From contig MKSU01000001.1 of NCBI GenBank assembly GCA_001897375.1, positions 1 to 64,000 of the forward strand: DNA of 64,000 nucleotides, in the 5' to 3' direction. Position 1 is the stretch's first letter. Each line of letters begins with the position of its first letter. The DNA is from Sphingomonas sp. 67-36 (GTDB taxonomy: Bacteria > Pseudomonadota > Alphaproteobacteria > Sphingomonadales > Sphingomonadaceae). Position numbers and translations under genes: made by a program. The notes under the pieces are model-generated. The model ran no database searches and was not told the origin of the DNA. It saw nothing but the letters and a program-made list of their open reading frames with translations. Below, in pieces: positions 29,750-38,653 of this stretch.

Positions 29750-30532
29750 AGCGCGGTGCCATCCGGATGCCGCCGTCGAGGCGCACGTCCTCGCCATTGA
29801 AATAGCCGAATTCGATCATCGTCAGCGCGAGCCGGGTATATTCCTCCGGATTGCCGAGGCGCTTGGGGAAGGGAACCGACGCCGCCAGCGCATCCTTTAC
29901 GGGTTGCGGCGCGCTGTTCATCAACGGCGTGTTGAAGATGCCGGGAAGGATCGTGTTGACGCGGATGCCCTCGCTCATCAGGTCGCGTGCCATCGGCAGC
30001 GTGAGGGCGACGACGCCGCCTTTCGACGCCGAATAGGCGGCTTGGCCCATCTGGCCGTCCTCCGCGGCGACCGAGGCGGTAATGACGATGGCACCACGAT
30101 CCTGATCGTCCGACAGCGTGTCGAGCGTCAGCATACCGGCGGCCGACAGCGAGGCACAGCGAAACGTGCCGACCAGATTGATCTGGATGACGCGATCGAA
30201 CATGTCGAGCGGGAAGGAGTTGATCGAACGTCTTCCTTCGCGCGGCTCGCGGTTTTGATCGCTGCGCCGACGCCCGCACAACAAACCAGCACGCGTTTCT
30301 GCCCATGCGCCGCACGCGCTTTCTCGAAGGCGGCGACGACGCTGCCCTGATCGGTTACGTCGACCTGGCAGAAGATGCCGCCGATGTCAGCCGCAACGGC
30401 TTCGCCCTTGTCGGCTTGGAGATTGAAGATCGCCACCTTCGCGTCTTTTGCGGCGAGCGCACGCGCCGTCGCCTCGCCCAATCCGGAAGCGCCGCCGGTG
30501 ACGACTGCGGCGATATTCTCGTTCAGTTCCAT
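29750..30532 (-). pseudogene. short-chain dehydrogenase (HSD10-like), one frameshift
   Basis: Starts MELNENIAAVVTGGASGLGEATARAL at 30532. The first frame carries the Rossmann fold and VLVCCAGVGAA, and loses register after TASRAKED near 30235. The second frame continues with SINSFPLDMFDRVIQINLVGTFR, ITASVAAEDGQMGQAAYSASKGG and RVNTILPGIFNTPLM, typical of 3-hydroxy-2-methylbutyryl-CoA dehydrogenase-like SDRs. The original stop is also missing: the frame reads through into the acyl-CoA dehydrogenase start, where a single lost base in TAATG would account for the TATG seen. It belongs to the thiolase-SDR-ACAD unit. Confidence 0.82.
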
Positions 30533-30555
30533 TGCTTGCCCCTGTTCGTTGAAAT

Positions 30556-31812
30556 TCAGGCGTCGATACGCTCGACGATGATCGCGGGCGCCATGCCCCC
30601 GCCGCGCACATGGTGACGAGGCCGTAGCGGTCGCCGGTACGCTCGAGTTCATCGACGATCGTGCCGATGAAGATCGCGCCGGTCGCGCCGATCGGATGAC
30701 CCAGGGCGATCGATCCGCCGTTGACGTTGACCTTCGAGCGATCGAGGTCGAGATCGCGCATGAATTTCTCCGCGACGACGGCAAAGGCCTCGTTGATCTC
30801 CCACAGGTCGATATCGTCGACAGTCAGCCCGGCGCTCTTCAATACCTTGCGCGCGGCGGGGACGGGGGCGTTGAGCATCAGGGTAGGATCTTCCCCGACA
30901 TCGGCGGTGGCGACGATCCTCGAACGCGGCTTCAGACCGTGCTTTTCGGCATAGTCGCGCGAGGCGATGAGCACCGCGGCGGCACCGTCGGCCACCCCCA
31001 CGAGCTACCCGCATGATGGACGGGGACGATATCGAGATCGGGGTAGCGCCGGTTGATCTGCTTGCGAAAAGTCGTGCCCTGTTCGTCATAGAACATGCCC
31101 AGCAAGGTGGTGAAGGCGGGATTGAGCGCGGCCAGTCCTTCCGCCGTGGTTTCCGGCCGGGGATATTCATCGCGATCGAGCACCACATTGCCGTCGGCGT
31201 CGCGCACCGGAACGATCGACTTGTCGAACCGGCCCGCGGCAATCGCCGCCGCGGCTTTGCGCTGGCTGTCGAGACCGACCGCGTCGAGCGCTTCGCGGAC
31301 GATTCCCTCCATAGATGCGATCGCGTCGGCGCAGACTCCCTGGTGCGATTGTGGGTGCAGCGCGCCCAGTGTTTCGTTGTGCGAGCCCATCAAGGTGAGT
31401 AGCTGTCTGGTCGCAGCATCCTGCGCGGCGATCGCGCCGGTATAGCTCATCATCTCGGTCCCGCCGGCGATGACCAGATCTTCCATCCCGCTCATCACCT
31501 GCGCAGCGGCGAAATTGACCGCCGTGATGCCGCCGCCGCAAAAGCGGTCGAGGGTCACGCCGCTGACGGTGTTGTCATATCCAGCGGACAAGGCGGCCAT
31601 CCGCGCGAGGTCGCCGCCTGCTTGCCGCGCTGGGTCGAGGTCGACCAGATGACGTCCTGTACGTCGGCAGTGTCGAGATTGTTGCGATCGGCGATCGCGC
31701 GCAACACCGTCGCCGCCAGTTCCTGCGGGTGGATGTGGGCGAGCGCGCCCTTGCCGACCTTGCCGATACCGCGCGGCGTGCGGACGGCGTCGATGATGAG
31801 TGCTTCTGCCAT
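30556..31812 (-). pseudogene. acetyl-CoA acyltransferase (thiolase), three frameshifts
   Basis: A complete thiolase of about 415 residues is spread over three frames. First: MAEALIIDAVRTPRGIGKVGKG up to TQRGKQ. Second, from about 31600: AALSAGYDNTVSGVTLDRFCGGGITAVNFAAAQV with the nucleophilic cysteine. Third, from about 31005: DGAAAVLIASRDYAEKHGLKPRSRIVATADVG, NEAFAVVAEKFM, GGSIALGHPIGATGA with the catalytic His, then MCAAG, where a final shift (one G short in a run of G) breaks the C-terminal cysteine motif region. The corrected end is the TGA at 30556-30558. It heads the minus-strand unit with the SDR and ACAD. Confidence 0.85.
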
Positions 31813-31844
31813 GGTTTTCTCTTGATCGAGGAGATGCGGATAAA

Positions 31845-31862
31845 GTTGATCGAATGATTAAC
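31845..31862. promoter_or_regulatory. putative operator, GTTGATC-GAAT-GATTAAC
   Basis: An imperfect dyad with 7-base arms and a 4-base spacer between the thiolase start and the DUF7064-type gene. Read on the minus strand it matches 13 of 18 bases with an element at 32935-32952, on the other side of that gene. Two copies flanking one gene suggests that both promoters bind the same regulator. Confidence 0.4.
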
Positions 31863-31876
31863 TTTGCGGCTGGCGC

Positions 31877-32851
31877 TCAATGGGATGCGTTGAGCCAGAT
31901 GCCGGAAGGATCGAGTTCGTAGCGTTCTTGGTATACGCCCGGGATCGCGCGAGGCGGCGAGTTCTCCAGCAATCCGCGGCCCGGACGGCCCTCGAAATCG
32001 AAGCTGGCCAGCGCATGGACGCAGAATTTGCCGTGAAGGAACGGATAGATGCTTTCGGGTCCCGAAGTCGTGCCGGTAAACCGGAACAGGCGGCCATCCT
32101 CGTCCTTCACGCGAAAGTCGCAGGCGCTGGGCGTCATCCAGTCGTCACGGATGCCGAAACCGGTTTCGTAATCGTCGGTCAGCTTGCGGAGCTTACCGTC
32201 GACGGCGACGTAGCCGAGCAGATGCTTGCTCCCGCCATCGAGGCTCATGACTGGAAAGGCTTGGACGAACGTCTCGGGATCGAATGCGGCGAAAATCCAC
32301 TTGGAGGCCGGAAAGTGATTTTTCCGTTCGCCCCAGCTATGATCCATATAGCCATAGGCATCGACGTCGACGCGGCCGCCATCGGTTTCGATAAAGCCGG
32401 TGGCGTGGCCGATCGCGTTGTAATGACCGGCCGCGAAACTCGCACCTTTGACCGCCGAATGGATCATGATCGGCCAGAAGAACGGCCGCCAGGTCACTTC
32501 CATGCGATAGTTGGGGCGATCGACGCTGAGGCGATATTCCTCCATCGGGCGGATCGTCTCGAAGCGGAGTTCTGCGACGACCGTATTGTTTACGTCGCCC
32601 GCGGGCATTGGCTGTCCGGGGCGGAATTGCTTGTCGTCGAGCACCAGCGTCTGCGCCGAAGTCCAGTAATAGGCGTTGCCGTGTCCGAGATGGGGATGGC
32701 GGCCGATCCGGTAGTAGCCGATCACGCCGTTTTTCGCGTCGCACATCATGAAGAACGCGCTTTCCTGCCACCATTGCTGATCGGTCGATACGTGATTGGC
32801 ATGGTCGCCGATCAGAGCCGGCTCGAACGCGCTGCTCATATGAAGACGCAT
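31877..32851 (-). CDS. DUF7064-type protein with DHSWG motif
   Basis: A 324-residue paralogue of the proteins at 5183 and 44511. It has WWQESAFFMMCD, GHYNAIGHATGFIETDG, YGYMDHSWGERKNHF with DHSWG at 170-174, and PFLHGKFCVH near the end. The ATG at 32851 was chosen because GGAG lies seven bases upstream. The protein at 44511 is much closer to it than to the one at 5183. Function is unknown; similarity of the motif to AttH/CrtC-like hydratases is the only hint. It lies between the thiolase unit and the divergent aldo/keto reductase. Confidence 0.86.
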   Translation of the reverse strand: MRLHMSSAFEPALIGDHANHVSTDQQWWQESAFFMMCDAKNGVIGYYRIGRHPHLGHGNAYYWTSAQTLVLDDKQFRPGQPMPAGDVNNTVVAELRFETIRPMEEYRLSVDRPNYRMEVTWRPFFWPIMIHSAVKGASFAAGHYNAIGHATGFIETDGGRVDVDAYGYMDHSWGERKNHFPASKWIFAAFDPETFVQAFPVMSLDGGSKHLLGYVAVDGKLRKLTDDYETGFGIRDDWMTPSACDFRVKDEDGRLFRFTGTTSGPESIYPFLHGKFCVHALASFDFEGRPGRGLLENSPPRAIPGVYQERYELDPSGIWLNASH

Positions 32852-32934
32852 GGAAACTCCAGCATGGGCTGTTGCGCGCAAGATCGCGCGCCGCATGTTT
32901 TGCATACGGCACCGCTTGCGGGTATTGCAAGCTA

Positions 32935-32952
32935 ACTAATCGTTCGACTAAC
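32935..32952. promoter_or_regulatory. second copy of the 31845-type element
   Basis: ACTAATCGTTCGACTAAC in the divergent gap between the DUF7064-type gene and the aldo/keto reductase. It matches the reverse complement of 31845-31862 at 13 of 18 positions. Its own symmetry is weaker, so it is identified by similarity to the first site. It could serve either flanking gene. Confidence 0.35.
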
Positions 32953-33001
32953 ATTTTTGGCGGGCAGGGGTGGGCCTGTTTCGCAAGGGAGAGTGGCGGC
33001 G

Positions 33002-34036
33002 ATGCAATATGATCTGATCGGCCGGACAGGCGTCATGGTGTCGCGCATGTCGCTGGGGGCCTGGACATTCACCGATAACGATCAATCGATGCCGCATGTC
33101 TCGAAAGTCGATCCGGCGTTGGCCGACCGGCTGGTCGGCGAAGCGATCGACGCCGGGATCAATTTCTTCGATACCGCAGATCGCTACGCCAATGGTGATT
33201 CGGAGATTGTCCTCGGCCGAACGCTGAAGGCGCGGCGCAACGACGCGTTGATCGCGACCAAGGTGGGCATCCGCAATGGCAGTGCCCTGACGGCCACCGG
33301 CCTATCGCGACGGCACATTCGCATGGCGCTCGAAGCCAGCCTGAAGCGGCTGGGAACCGATTGGATCGACTTCTACATCGTCCACCGCGACGACCCCTTC
33401 ACACCGATCGAAGAGACGCTGGCTGCGCTCGACGAAGTCGTCCGCGCAGGCCTCGTACGCTATATCGGATTTTCGAACTGGCCGGCCTGGAAAGCTGCCG
33501 CGGCAATCACCCTGCAACGGGCCAATGGGCTCGCCGAATTCTGCCACGGCCAGGTCCATTACTCGCTGGTCAGCCGCGACGTCGAATATGATTATCTACC
33601 GATGGCGCGCCACTTCGGCATCGGCACGACGGTTTGGAGCCCGCTGGCGATGGGCTTCCTGAGCGGCAAGACCTCGAGCAGCCAAGGGGGCGAGCCGCCG
33701 CGGCACGAAATCCACAATTTCATTCCGTTCGCGGAGGATATCGGCGCCGCGACGATCGCCAGCCTGCGTGCCATCGCCGATTCCCGCGGCGTGTCGCCGT
33801 CGCAGGTCAGCCTGGCATGGCTGCTGGCAAAGCAGGTCAGCTCGGTGATCCTCGGCGTTACCAAGCAAGCTCATTTGCACGATAGCCTGAAGGCGATCGA
33901 TCTCACGCTGACGCCGGGCGAACTCGCCGAACTCGACCGGGTGAGCGCGATCCGGCCTCCCTATCCGTTGTGGCACAACCTCAAGGTCGGAGATCCGCCG
34001 GCCAGCAAGGCGATGGCCCACCGCGCCGGCCGCTGA
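33002..34036 (+). CDS. aldo/keto reductase (potassium-channel beta-like)
   Basis: A 344-residue (beta/alpha)8 NADPH-dependent reductase. The tetrad is visible: Asp57 and Tyr62 in FFDTADRYANGD, Lys87 in IATKVG, and His128 in IDFYIVHRDDP. GFSNW and SVILGVTKQAHLHDSL are the usual cofactor-side motifs. GGGAGAG lies upstream of the ATG at 33002. It would reduce a ketone or aldehyde, or run in the oxidative direction in a catabolic pathway. It is alone on the plus strand and ends towards the Rieske gene. Confidence 0.92.
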   Translation: MQYDLIGRTGVMVSRMSLGAWTFTDNDQSMPHVSKVDPALADRLVGEAIDAGINFFDTADRYANGDSEIVLGRTLKARRNDALIATKVGIRNGSALTATGLSRRHIRMALEASLKRLGTDWIDFYIVHRDDPFTPIEETLAALDEVVRAGLVRYIGFSNWPAWKAAAAITLQRANGLAEFCHGQVHYSLVSRDVEYDYLPMARHFGIGTTVWSPLAMGFLSGKTSSSQGGEPPRHEIHNFIPFAEDIGAATIASLRAIADSRGVSPSQVSLAWLLAKQVSSVILGVTKQAHLHDSLKAIDLTLTPGELAELDRVSAIRPPYPLWHNLKVGDPPASKAMAHRAGR

Positions 34037-34089
34037 GGCGAGGAAATGCCGCTGGCGATGGCCGCCGGCGGCGCGATGTCCGGCAATGA

Positions 34090-35232
34090 TCAGCTCAACT
34101 GTGCTTCGAGATTGTCGTGGAACAGCCGAATCGTCTGCTCGAGGCCGCCGAGCAGGATATGGCTGACCGCACCCGTTTCGAGTCCCTGCTGGCCAAGCGC
34201 GGCGGCGCGGAAATCCTCGCCGTCGAACACCTGGTCGATCAGGTCGAACGATCGCTGGTAATGGCTTTCCCGCTCGGGCGTTTCGGCCGGCCCGTCAGTC
34301 AACATGATCAGTTCGACGCTGGATTTGCCGGTCGCCCGGGGGACCATGAACATCAGGCTGACATAGGTCGGACTGGTGATCAGAATCCCGTTTGGGAAGA
34401 GCTGATAGGCAATCACGGTCTTGTTGCGGACGGAACCGTAGGTCGTGCCGACCTGCTGATCGAAATTGCCGCGCGCCGTCATCATACGGATGTGCGGGCC
34501 GACCGGCTGGAACATCATCGGCGTTTCGGTGAAGAACTTGCCCGCCGATTGTGCGTGCAGCCGCGTGACGTGATAACCCTCCAGGAACGCGTCCACGATC
34601 AGCTTCCAATTGGCTTGCACCTCGTACGTCTTCGACGCGAAAATGTGCATCCGGTCCAGGCCGATGCCGGCCAGGTCGCGGGCCAATGGCCCCGTGACGG
34701 TCGAGAAGTCGTAGATACGATGCTGATCGAGCCCGACCCAGATCAACCCGCCGGCCTCGGCGCTGGGCAGCTCGATCAAATTATGCGCCGCGCGATCGAA
34801 GTCGGTGAAGCTGTTCTGCCGCGGTACGCCGACGAGCTCGCCGTTCAACGCATAGGCCCAGGCGTGATACGGGCAGACGAGGCGCGGGGCGCTGGTCGGT
34901 TCGCGCTCTTCGCACAGCAGGGTGCCGCGGTGGCGGCAGACGTTGAGAAACGCTCGTGCGACGCCGTCCTTGGCGCGGGTCACGATGATCGGCTGGCCGT
35001 AAAGGTCGCGGCGCGCGACCATCCCCGACTTGATCAACGCCGAGGCAGCGATCGGAACCGGGCAGTTCTGGAATATCTCATCCCATTCGCGGTCGAAACG
35101 GTGCGAATCGATATAGGCGCTGGCGTGGACGCCGGATCGGTCCGTCGGAAACTCGGGCTTGTTCGGGTCCGGCAGCTCGCGCAGCATCGCGACCTGATCT
35201 TCCGTCAGCACACATTCGCCCAGATCGCTCAC
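34090..35232 (-). CDS. Rieske [2Fe-2S] oxygenase alpha subunit
   Basis: A 380-residue Rieske oxygenase. Cys99-x-His101 and Cys120-x2-His123 bind the cluster; LEGYHVTRLH with His221 and His226 binds the mononuclear iron, with a candidate Asp in VFDGEDFRAAALG. It is a clear paralogue of the protein at 37459 (shared VCPYHAW/VCPFHAW, GELVGVPRQ and ANWKL). Homotrimeric, single-component oxygenases of this type hydroxylate or demethylate diverse substrates. It is divergent from a TetR gene, with a perfect operator dyad in between. Confidence 0.92.
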   Translation of the reverse strand: MSDLGECVLTEDQVAMLRELPDPNKPEFPTDRSGVHASAYIDSHRFDREWDEIFQNCPVPIAASALIKSGMVARRDLYGQPIIVTRAKDGVARAFLNVCRHRGTLLCEEREPTSAPRLVCPYHAWAYALNGELVGVPRQNSFTDFDRAAHNLIELPSAEAGGLIWVGLDQHRIYDFSTVTGPLARDLAGIGLDRMHIFASKTYEVQANWKLIVDAFLEGYHVTRLHAQSAGKFFTETPMMFQPVGPHIRMMTARGNFDQQVGTTYGSVRNKTVIAYQLFPNGILITSPTYVSLMFMVPRATGKSSVELIMLTDGPAETPERESHYQRSFDLIDQVFDGEDFRAAALGQQGLETGAVSHILLGGLEQTIRLFHDNLEAQLS

Positions 35233-35272
35233 CGGCCCCTCCTTCTCATGTTTGCGACGCGCCTAATTAACA

Positions 35273-35293
35273 ATGATACAAAAACTGTATCAT
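35273..35293. promoter_or_regulatory. perfect dyad ATGATACA-n5-TGTATCAT, probable TetR operator
   Basis: Two 8-base arms with complete symmetry around a 5-base spacer, placed between the divergent Rieske (start 35232) and TetR (start 35397) genes. The position, size and symmetry match TetR operators. The arm TGTATCAT occurs again at 40171-40178 upstream of an SDR operon, and ATGATACA at 11148-11155 upstream of a TonB receptor, so the same protein may act there. Confidence 0.7.
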
Positions 35294-35396
35294 GACAAGT
35301 TCGGGCTTGGCAATGCCCTCTTGGCTTGATCTCTCCACGCACATCGCCAAGAACGATGCGCGCCGTGACCAGCGGCGGAGGGATATTGGAGACGGC

Positions 35397-36050
35397 ATGG
35401 CGGCGCGCAAAGCAGGGGACCGGGCCAAATCCGACGATCTGCCGACCATGGATCGCATTGTCGCCGCCGCCTATCGGTGTTTCGACAAGTTCGGCATCCG
35501 CAAGACGACGATTGACGACGTGGCCGGCGCATCGGGGCTCTCGCGGCCGACCATCTATCGCTATTTCGCCGGCAAGGACGATATCGTGCGCCACATCTGC
35601 GCGCTCGAAATCCGCAAGGTGAACGACGAGTTGCGCCGCCGGATCTCGCGCGCTGGCAGCTATGTCGACCTGCTAACCGAAAGCCTGCTGCTAACCACGC
35701 GGATCGCGGCCGGGAACGAATTCATTCGCATCCTCATCGAGACGTCGGACATCACGTCGCGCGGCGCCCATCCTGATTCGGCGGACTATCCGGAGGTGCG
35801 TTCGGTCTGGCACAGCCTGCTGCAGCAGGGGATCAGGTCGGGCGAACTGGCCGACGATCTGTCGAAGGAGGACATCGCGGCCTGGTTGGCGCTGTCCGAG
35901 ACGATGCTGCTGATGAAGGTCGACGCGGTCGCCTATACCGATGCCCAGTTGCGCGCCTTTATCAAGCGCTTCGTCGTGGCGCCAATCGTCGCCGATCCGG
36001 CCGTGATCTGCGGGCAGCGGGCGAAACCGGGAAAGCGGGCGTCCGACTAG
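35397..36050 (+). CDS. TetR/AcrR-family transcriptional regulator
   Basis: A 217-residue regulator when started at the ATG at 35397, which has GGAG six bases upstream; an in-frame ATG at 35292 overlaps the operator dyad and is unlikely. The helix-turn-helix spans IVAAAYRCFDKFGIRKTTIDDVAGASGLSRPTIYRYFAGKDD. The ligand domain includes LTESLLLTTRIAAGNEFIRILIETSD. It is a paralogue of the regulator at 48646, sharing RKTTIDD, YRYFA and LTESLLL. It probably represses its divergent Rieske neighbour and its own gene. Confidence 0.92.
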   Translation: MAARKAGDRAKSDDLPTMDRIVAAAYRCFDKFGIRKTTIDDVAGASGLSRPTIYRYFAGKDDIVRHICALEIRKVNDELRRRISRAGSYVDLLTESLLLTTRIAAGNEFIRILIETSDITSRGAHPDSADYPEVRSVWHSLLQQGIRSGELADDLSKEDIAAWLALSETMLLMKVDAVAYTDAQLRAFIKRFVVAPIVADPAVICGQRAKPGKRASD

Positions 36051-36100
36051 CATAAGGGCGCGGAAGTCCCGTTGGACGCAGCGGCGACTCTCGCCGCCCG

Positions 36101-36165
36101 TCACTGTGTCACTTGGTCACTTGACACAGGACAAATGACACTTCACGATAATTGTAAATCGACCG
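36101..36165 (+). promoter_or_regulatory. P450 promoter region with dyad and TCACT repeats
   Basis: TGTGTCA (36105-36111) and TGACACA (36122-36128) form a perfect 7-base dyad around a 10-base spacer, and TCACT recurs at 36101, 36110 and 36118. Further on, TTTACAATT (minus strand, 36158-36150) matches the start of the elements at 43408 and partly 49287. The P450 starts 38 bases after the region. This arrangement looks like two overlapping regulatory sites, but binding is inferred. Confidence 0.45.
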
Positions 36166-36202
36166 AAGATCGATCGACCCGAGATTCGCCAGGAGGGGTT
36201 GC

Positions 36203-37429
36203 GTGCCGACCATCGAGATCCCCAACCATGTTCCGGCCGAACGGGTCTTCGATGTCGATCTGTTCGACGATGCGTTGACGACCGATGCGCACACCCGGCT
36301 CGCCGAATTCCGGGGTTGCTATCCGGATGTGTTCTACACGCCGCGCAATGGCGGGCACTGGATCGTGCAGCGCCAGGACCTGATCAACGCGGTGGTCAGC
36401 AGGACCGACCAATTTTCCTCTCGCCAGCAGCAATTGCCGCCGATCGAACCGGCGATCGAGCTGTTCCCGCTCACGCTGGATCCGCCCGAAAGCATTCCGT
36501 ACCGGCTTGCTCTCATGCGGCATTTCGGGGCGAAGCATATCAACGCGATGAAGGACGACATCCGCGCGCTGACCATCGACCTGCTCGACCGGATCGATCC
36601 GGGCCAGCCGTTCGAATTCGTTCGCGCGCTGGGGGCCGGCCTCCCGGTCACGGTATTCATGAAGCTGATGGGCCTGCCGCTTGAGCAGTTCGACCAGTTC
36701 CGCAACCTGGTGATGGAATATTTCTCGCTGATCCCGGACGAGCGGCGCGTCGAATTGTACCTGCAGATCGACGGAATGATGAAGTCGTTGATCGACGAGC
36801 GGCGCACCAGCCCGGGTGACGACCTGATGAGCAGGCTGCTCGGCGAGGAGATCAACGGCGCCCCGTTCTCCGATGCGGACATGAACAAGGTCGCGAACCT
36901 TCTGTTCATGGCGGGAATGGATACGGTCGCGAACGCGGCGGCGCACATGTTCTATTACCTGTCGAGTCGGGCCGAGGTGCAGCGTGCGCTGGCCGCCGAC
37001 AGCGATCTCATTCCCAAGTTCGTCGAGGAAAGCCTGCGCATGTACGGCGTGGTCAATACGCCGCGGCAAGTGCGCCGGGATACGGAACTCGACGGCGTCG
37101 CGATGAGGCGGGGCGACATGGTCGTCGCGATGCTGACCCTGGCCGGCCGCGACGAACGGATCGTCGACAATCCGGATGCCTTCGATCTGTCCAGGACGTC
37201 GCATCCGCACATGACGTTCGGCGGCGGGCCGCATGTCTGCGTCGGCCAGCATCTCGCGCGGCTCGAACTTCGCATCCTGGTAGAGGAGTGGTTCAAACGG
37301 TTCGGCGCGTTCCGCGTCGAGCCGGGGTTCGACGTCAAATTCCATCCCTGGATCGTCATCCAGTTGGCCAATTTGCGCCTTCAGGTCACCGAGATGGCGT
37401 CGGCGGGACGCGAGCTCGAAACGGCCTGA
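36203..37429 (+). CDS. cytochrome P450 (CYP101/CYP111-like)
   Basis: A 408-residue soluble bacterial P450. The oxygen-binding helix has AGMDT at 237-241, the ExxR motif is EESLR at 275-279, and the haem loop FGGGPHVCVGQHLA has its cysteine at 346. The QHLAR ending of the haem loop is typical of the camphor- and terpene-hydroxylating CYP101/CYP111 groups, but family assignment needs alignment. The GTG start has AGGAGGGG upstream. No ferredoxin or ferredoxin reductase is nearby. It opens a plus-strand unit with a Rieske oxygenase and an acyl-CoA ligase. Confidence 0.93.
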   Translation: MPTIEIPNHVPAERVFDVDLFDDALTTDAHTRLAEFRGCYPDVFYTPRNGGHWIVQRQDLINAVVSRTDQFSSRQQQLPPIEPAIELFPLTLDPPESIPYRLALMRHFGAKHINAMKDDIRALTIDLLDRIDPGQPFEFVRALGAGLPVTVFMKLMGLPLEQFDQFRNLVMEYFSLIPDERRVELYLQIDGMMKSLIDERRTSPGDDLMSRLLGEEINGAPFSDADMNKVANLLFMAGMDTVANAAAHMFYYLSSRAEVQRALAADSDLIPKFVEESLRMYGVVNTPRQVRRDTELDGVAMRRGDMVVAMLTLAGRDERIVDNPDAFDLSRTSHPHMTFGGGPHVCVGQHLARLELRILVEEWFKRFGAFRVEPGFDVKFHPWIVIQLANLRLQVTEMASAGRELETA

Positions 37430-37458
37430 TCGCGTCTATATTTACACTTGGAGCTGGG

Positions 37459-38634
37459 ATGACCATGGCATCGTCCGTCGCAAATGAGCGCGTGATTCCG
37501 ACGCTGGATAGCCTGACGCCGGGGCAGATCAACGCCATTCGCCGTATTCCGCCGCACGAGGCCGCCAAGCCGACGCCGGCGAACGTAACGCGTCCCACCT
37601 CGATCTTCTTCAGCGAGGAGCGCTACGCACAGGAGCAGGCGCGGATTTTCCGCCGGTTGCCGGTGCCGGTCATGCTGTCGGCGGCGTTGGCGCCCGGCGT
37701 CGCGATCGCCAATGACGCCTATGGCATCTCGCTCATCCTGACGCGCACCAAGAACGGCACCGCGCGCGCTTTCCTCAACACCTGCCAGCACAAGGGTTCA
37801 AAGCTTCTCGAGGACGAGCAGCCGCACAAGGTCCCTCGCCTGGTCTGCCCGTTCCACGCCTGGAGCTATGGGCTGGATGGCGAACTGGTCGGTGTCCCGA
37901 GACAGGAAATCTTCTCCGATTTCTGCAAGGCGAACTACAAATTGGCGGAGCTACCCTGCCGCGATGCCGGCGGGTTCATCTGGGTCCATCTCGACCGGCA
38001 TTCGGCAGGCGATTTCTCGACCCTGAACGGCGAGATCGTGGGGGACCTAGAGGCGCTCAACCTCCACCACATGCATGTCTATCACCAGGAAAGCTTCGAC
38101 CTGAAGGCCAATTGGAAACTGGTGCTCGAGCCATTCATGGAGCCTTACCATGTTCAGCGCCTGCATGCGAAATCGGTCGCACCGCTGTTTGCCGACGTGC
38201 CGAGCGTCGTCGACATGCTCGACCACCATATCCGCATCATTACCGGCAAGGTTCAGTTCGAACCGGCGATCCTCGACGTGCCGGGCGAGAACATCCATAA
38301 AACGGTGACGCACGCTTACATCGTGTTCCCGAACATCTCGATCATCACCAGCCCCTATTACATCAGCGTGATGATCATCGTGCCGCAGGGCGTCGACCGC
38401 TCGCGCGTCGAATATTCGATGCTGACACGCGAAGCGCCGGACAATCCGAAGGCTCATCAACTCTTCGCCGATTCCTTGAGGATCGTGCTGGATGTCTTCG
38501 GCAACGAGGATTTCCGCGCGGCGGTTATCTCCCAGGCCGGGCTGGCCGCGGGCGGGCTCGACAAGATGACCTATGGCGGCCTCGAGGACGTGATTCCCAA
38601 ATATTATGAAGTGTTGGAAGCCGAACTGGGTTGA
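37459..38634 (+). CDS. Rieske [2Fe-2S] oxygenase alpha subunit
   Basis: A 391-residue oxygenase with Cys109-x-His111 and Cys130-x2-His133 for the cluster, and EPYHVQRLH (His231, His236) for the iron. It is a paralogue of the protein at 34090. GGAG precedes the ATG at 37459; an ATG six bases later is also possible. It is separated from the P450 by 29 bases and from the ligase by 19 bases, so the three are presumably one operon. Two oxygenases in tandem point to successive hydroxylations, which is inferred. Confidence 0.93.
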   Translation: MTMASSVANERVIPTLDSLTPGQINAIRRIPPHEAAKPTPANVTRPTSIFFSEERYAQEQARIFRRLPVPVMLSAALAPGVAIANDAYGISLILTRTKNGTARAFLNTCQHKGSKLLEDEQPHKVPRLVCPFHAWSYGLDGELVGVPRQEIFSDFCKANYKLAELPCRDAGGFIWVHLDRHSAGDFSTLNGEIVGDLEALNLHHMHVYHQESFDLKANWKLVLEPFMEPYHVQRLHAKSVAPLFADVPSVVDMLDHHIRIITGKVQFEPAILDVPGENIHKTVTHAYIVFPNISIITSPYYISVMIIVPQGVDRSRVEYSMLTREAPDNPKAHQLFADSLRIVLDVFGNEDFRAAVISQAGLAAGGLDKMTYGGLEDVIPKYYEVLEAELG

Positions 38635-38653
38635 TGAGAGGATTGGCGCGCGC

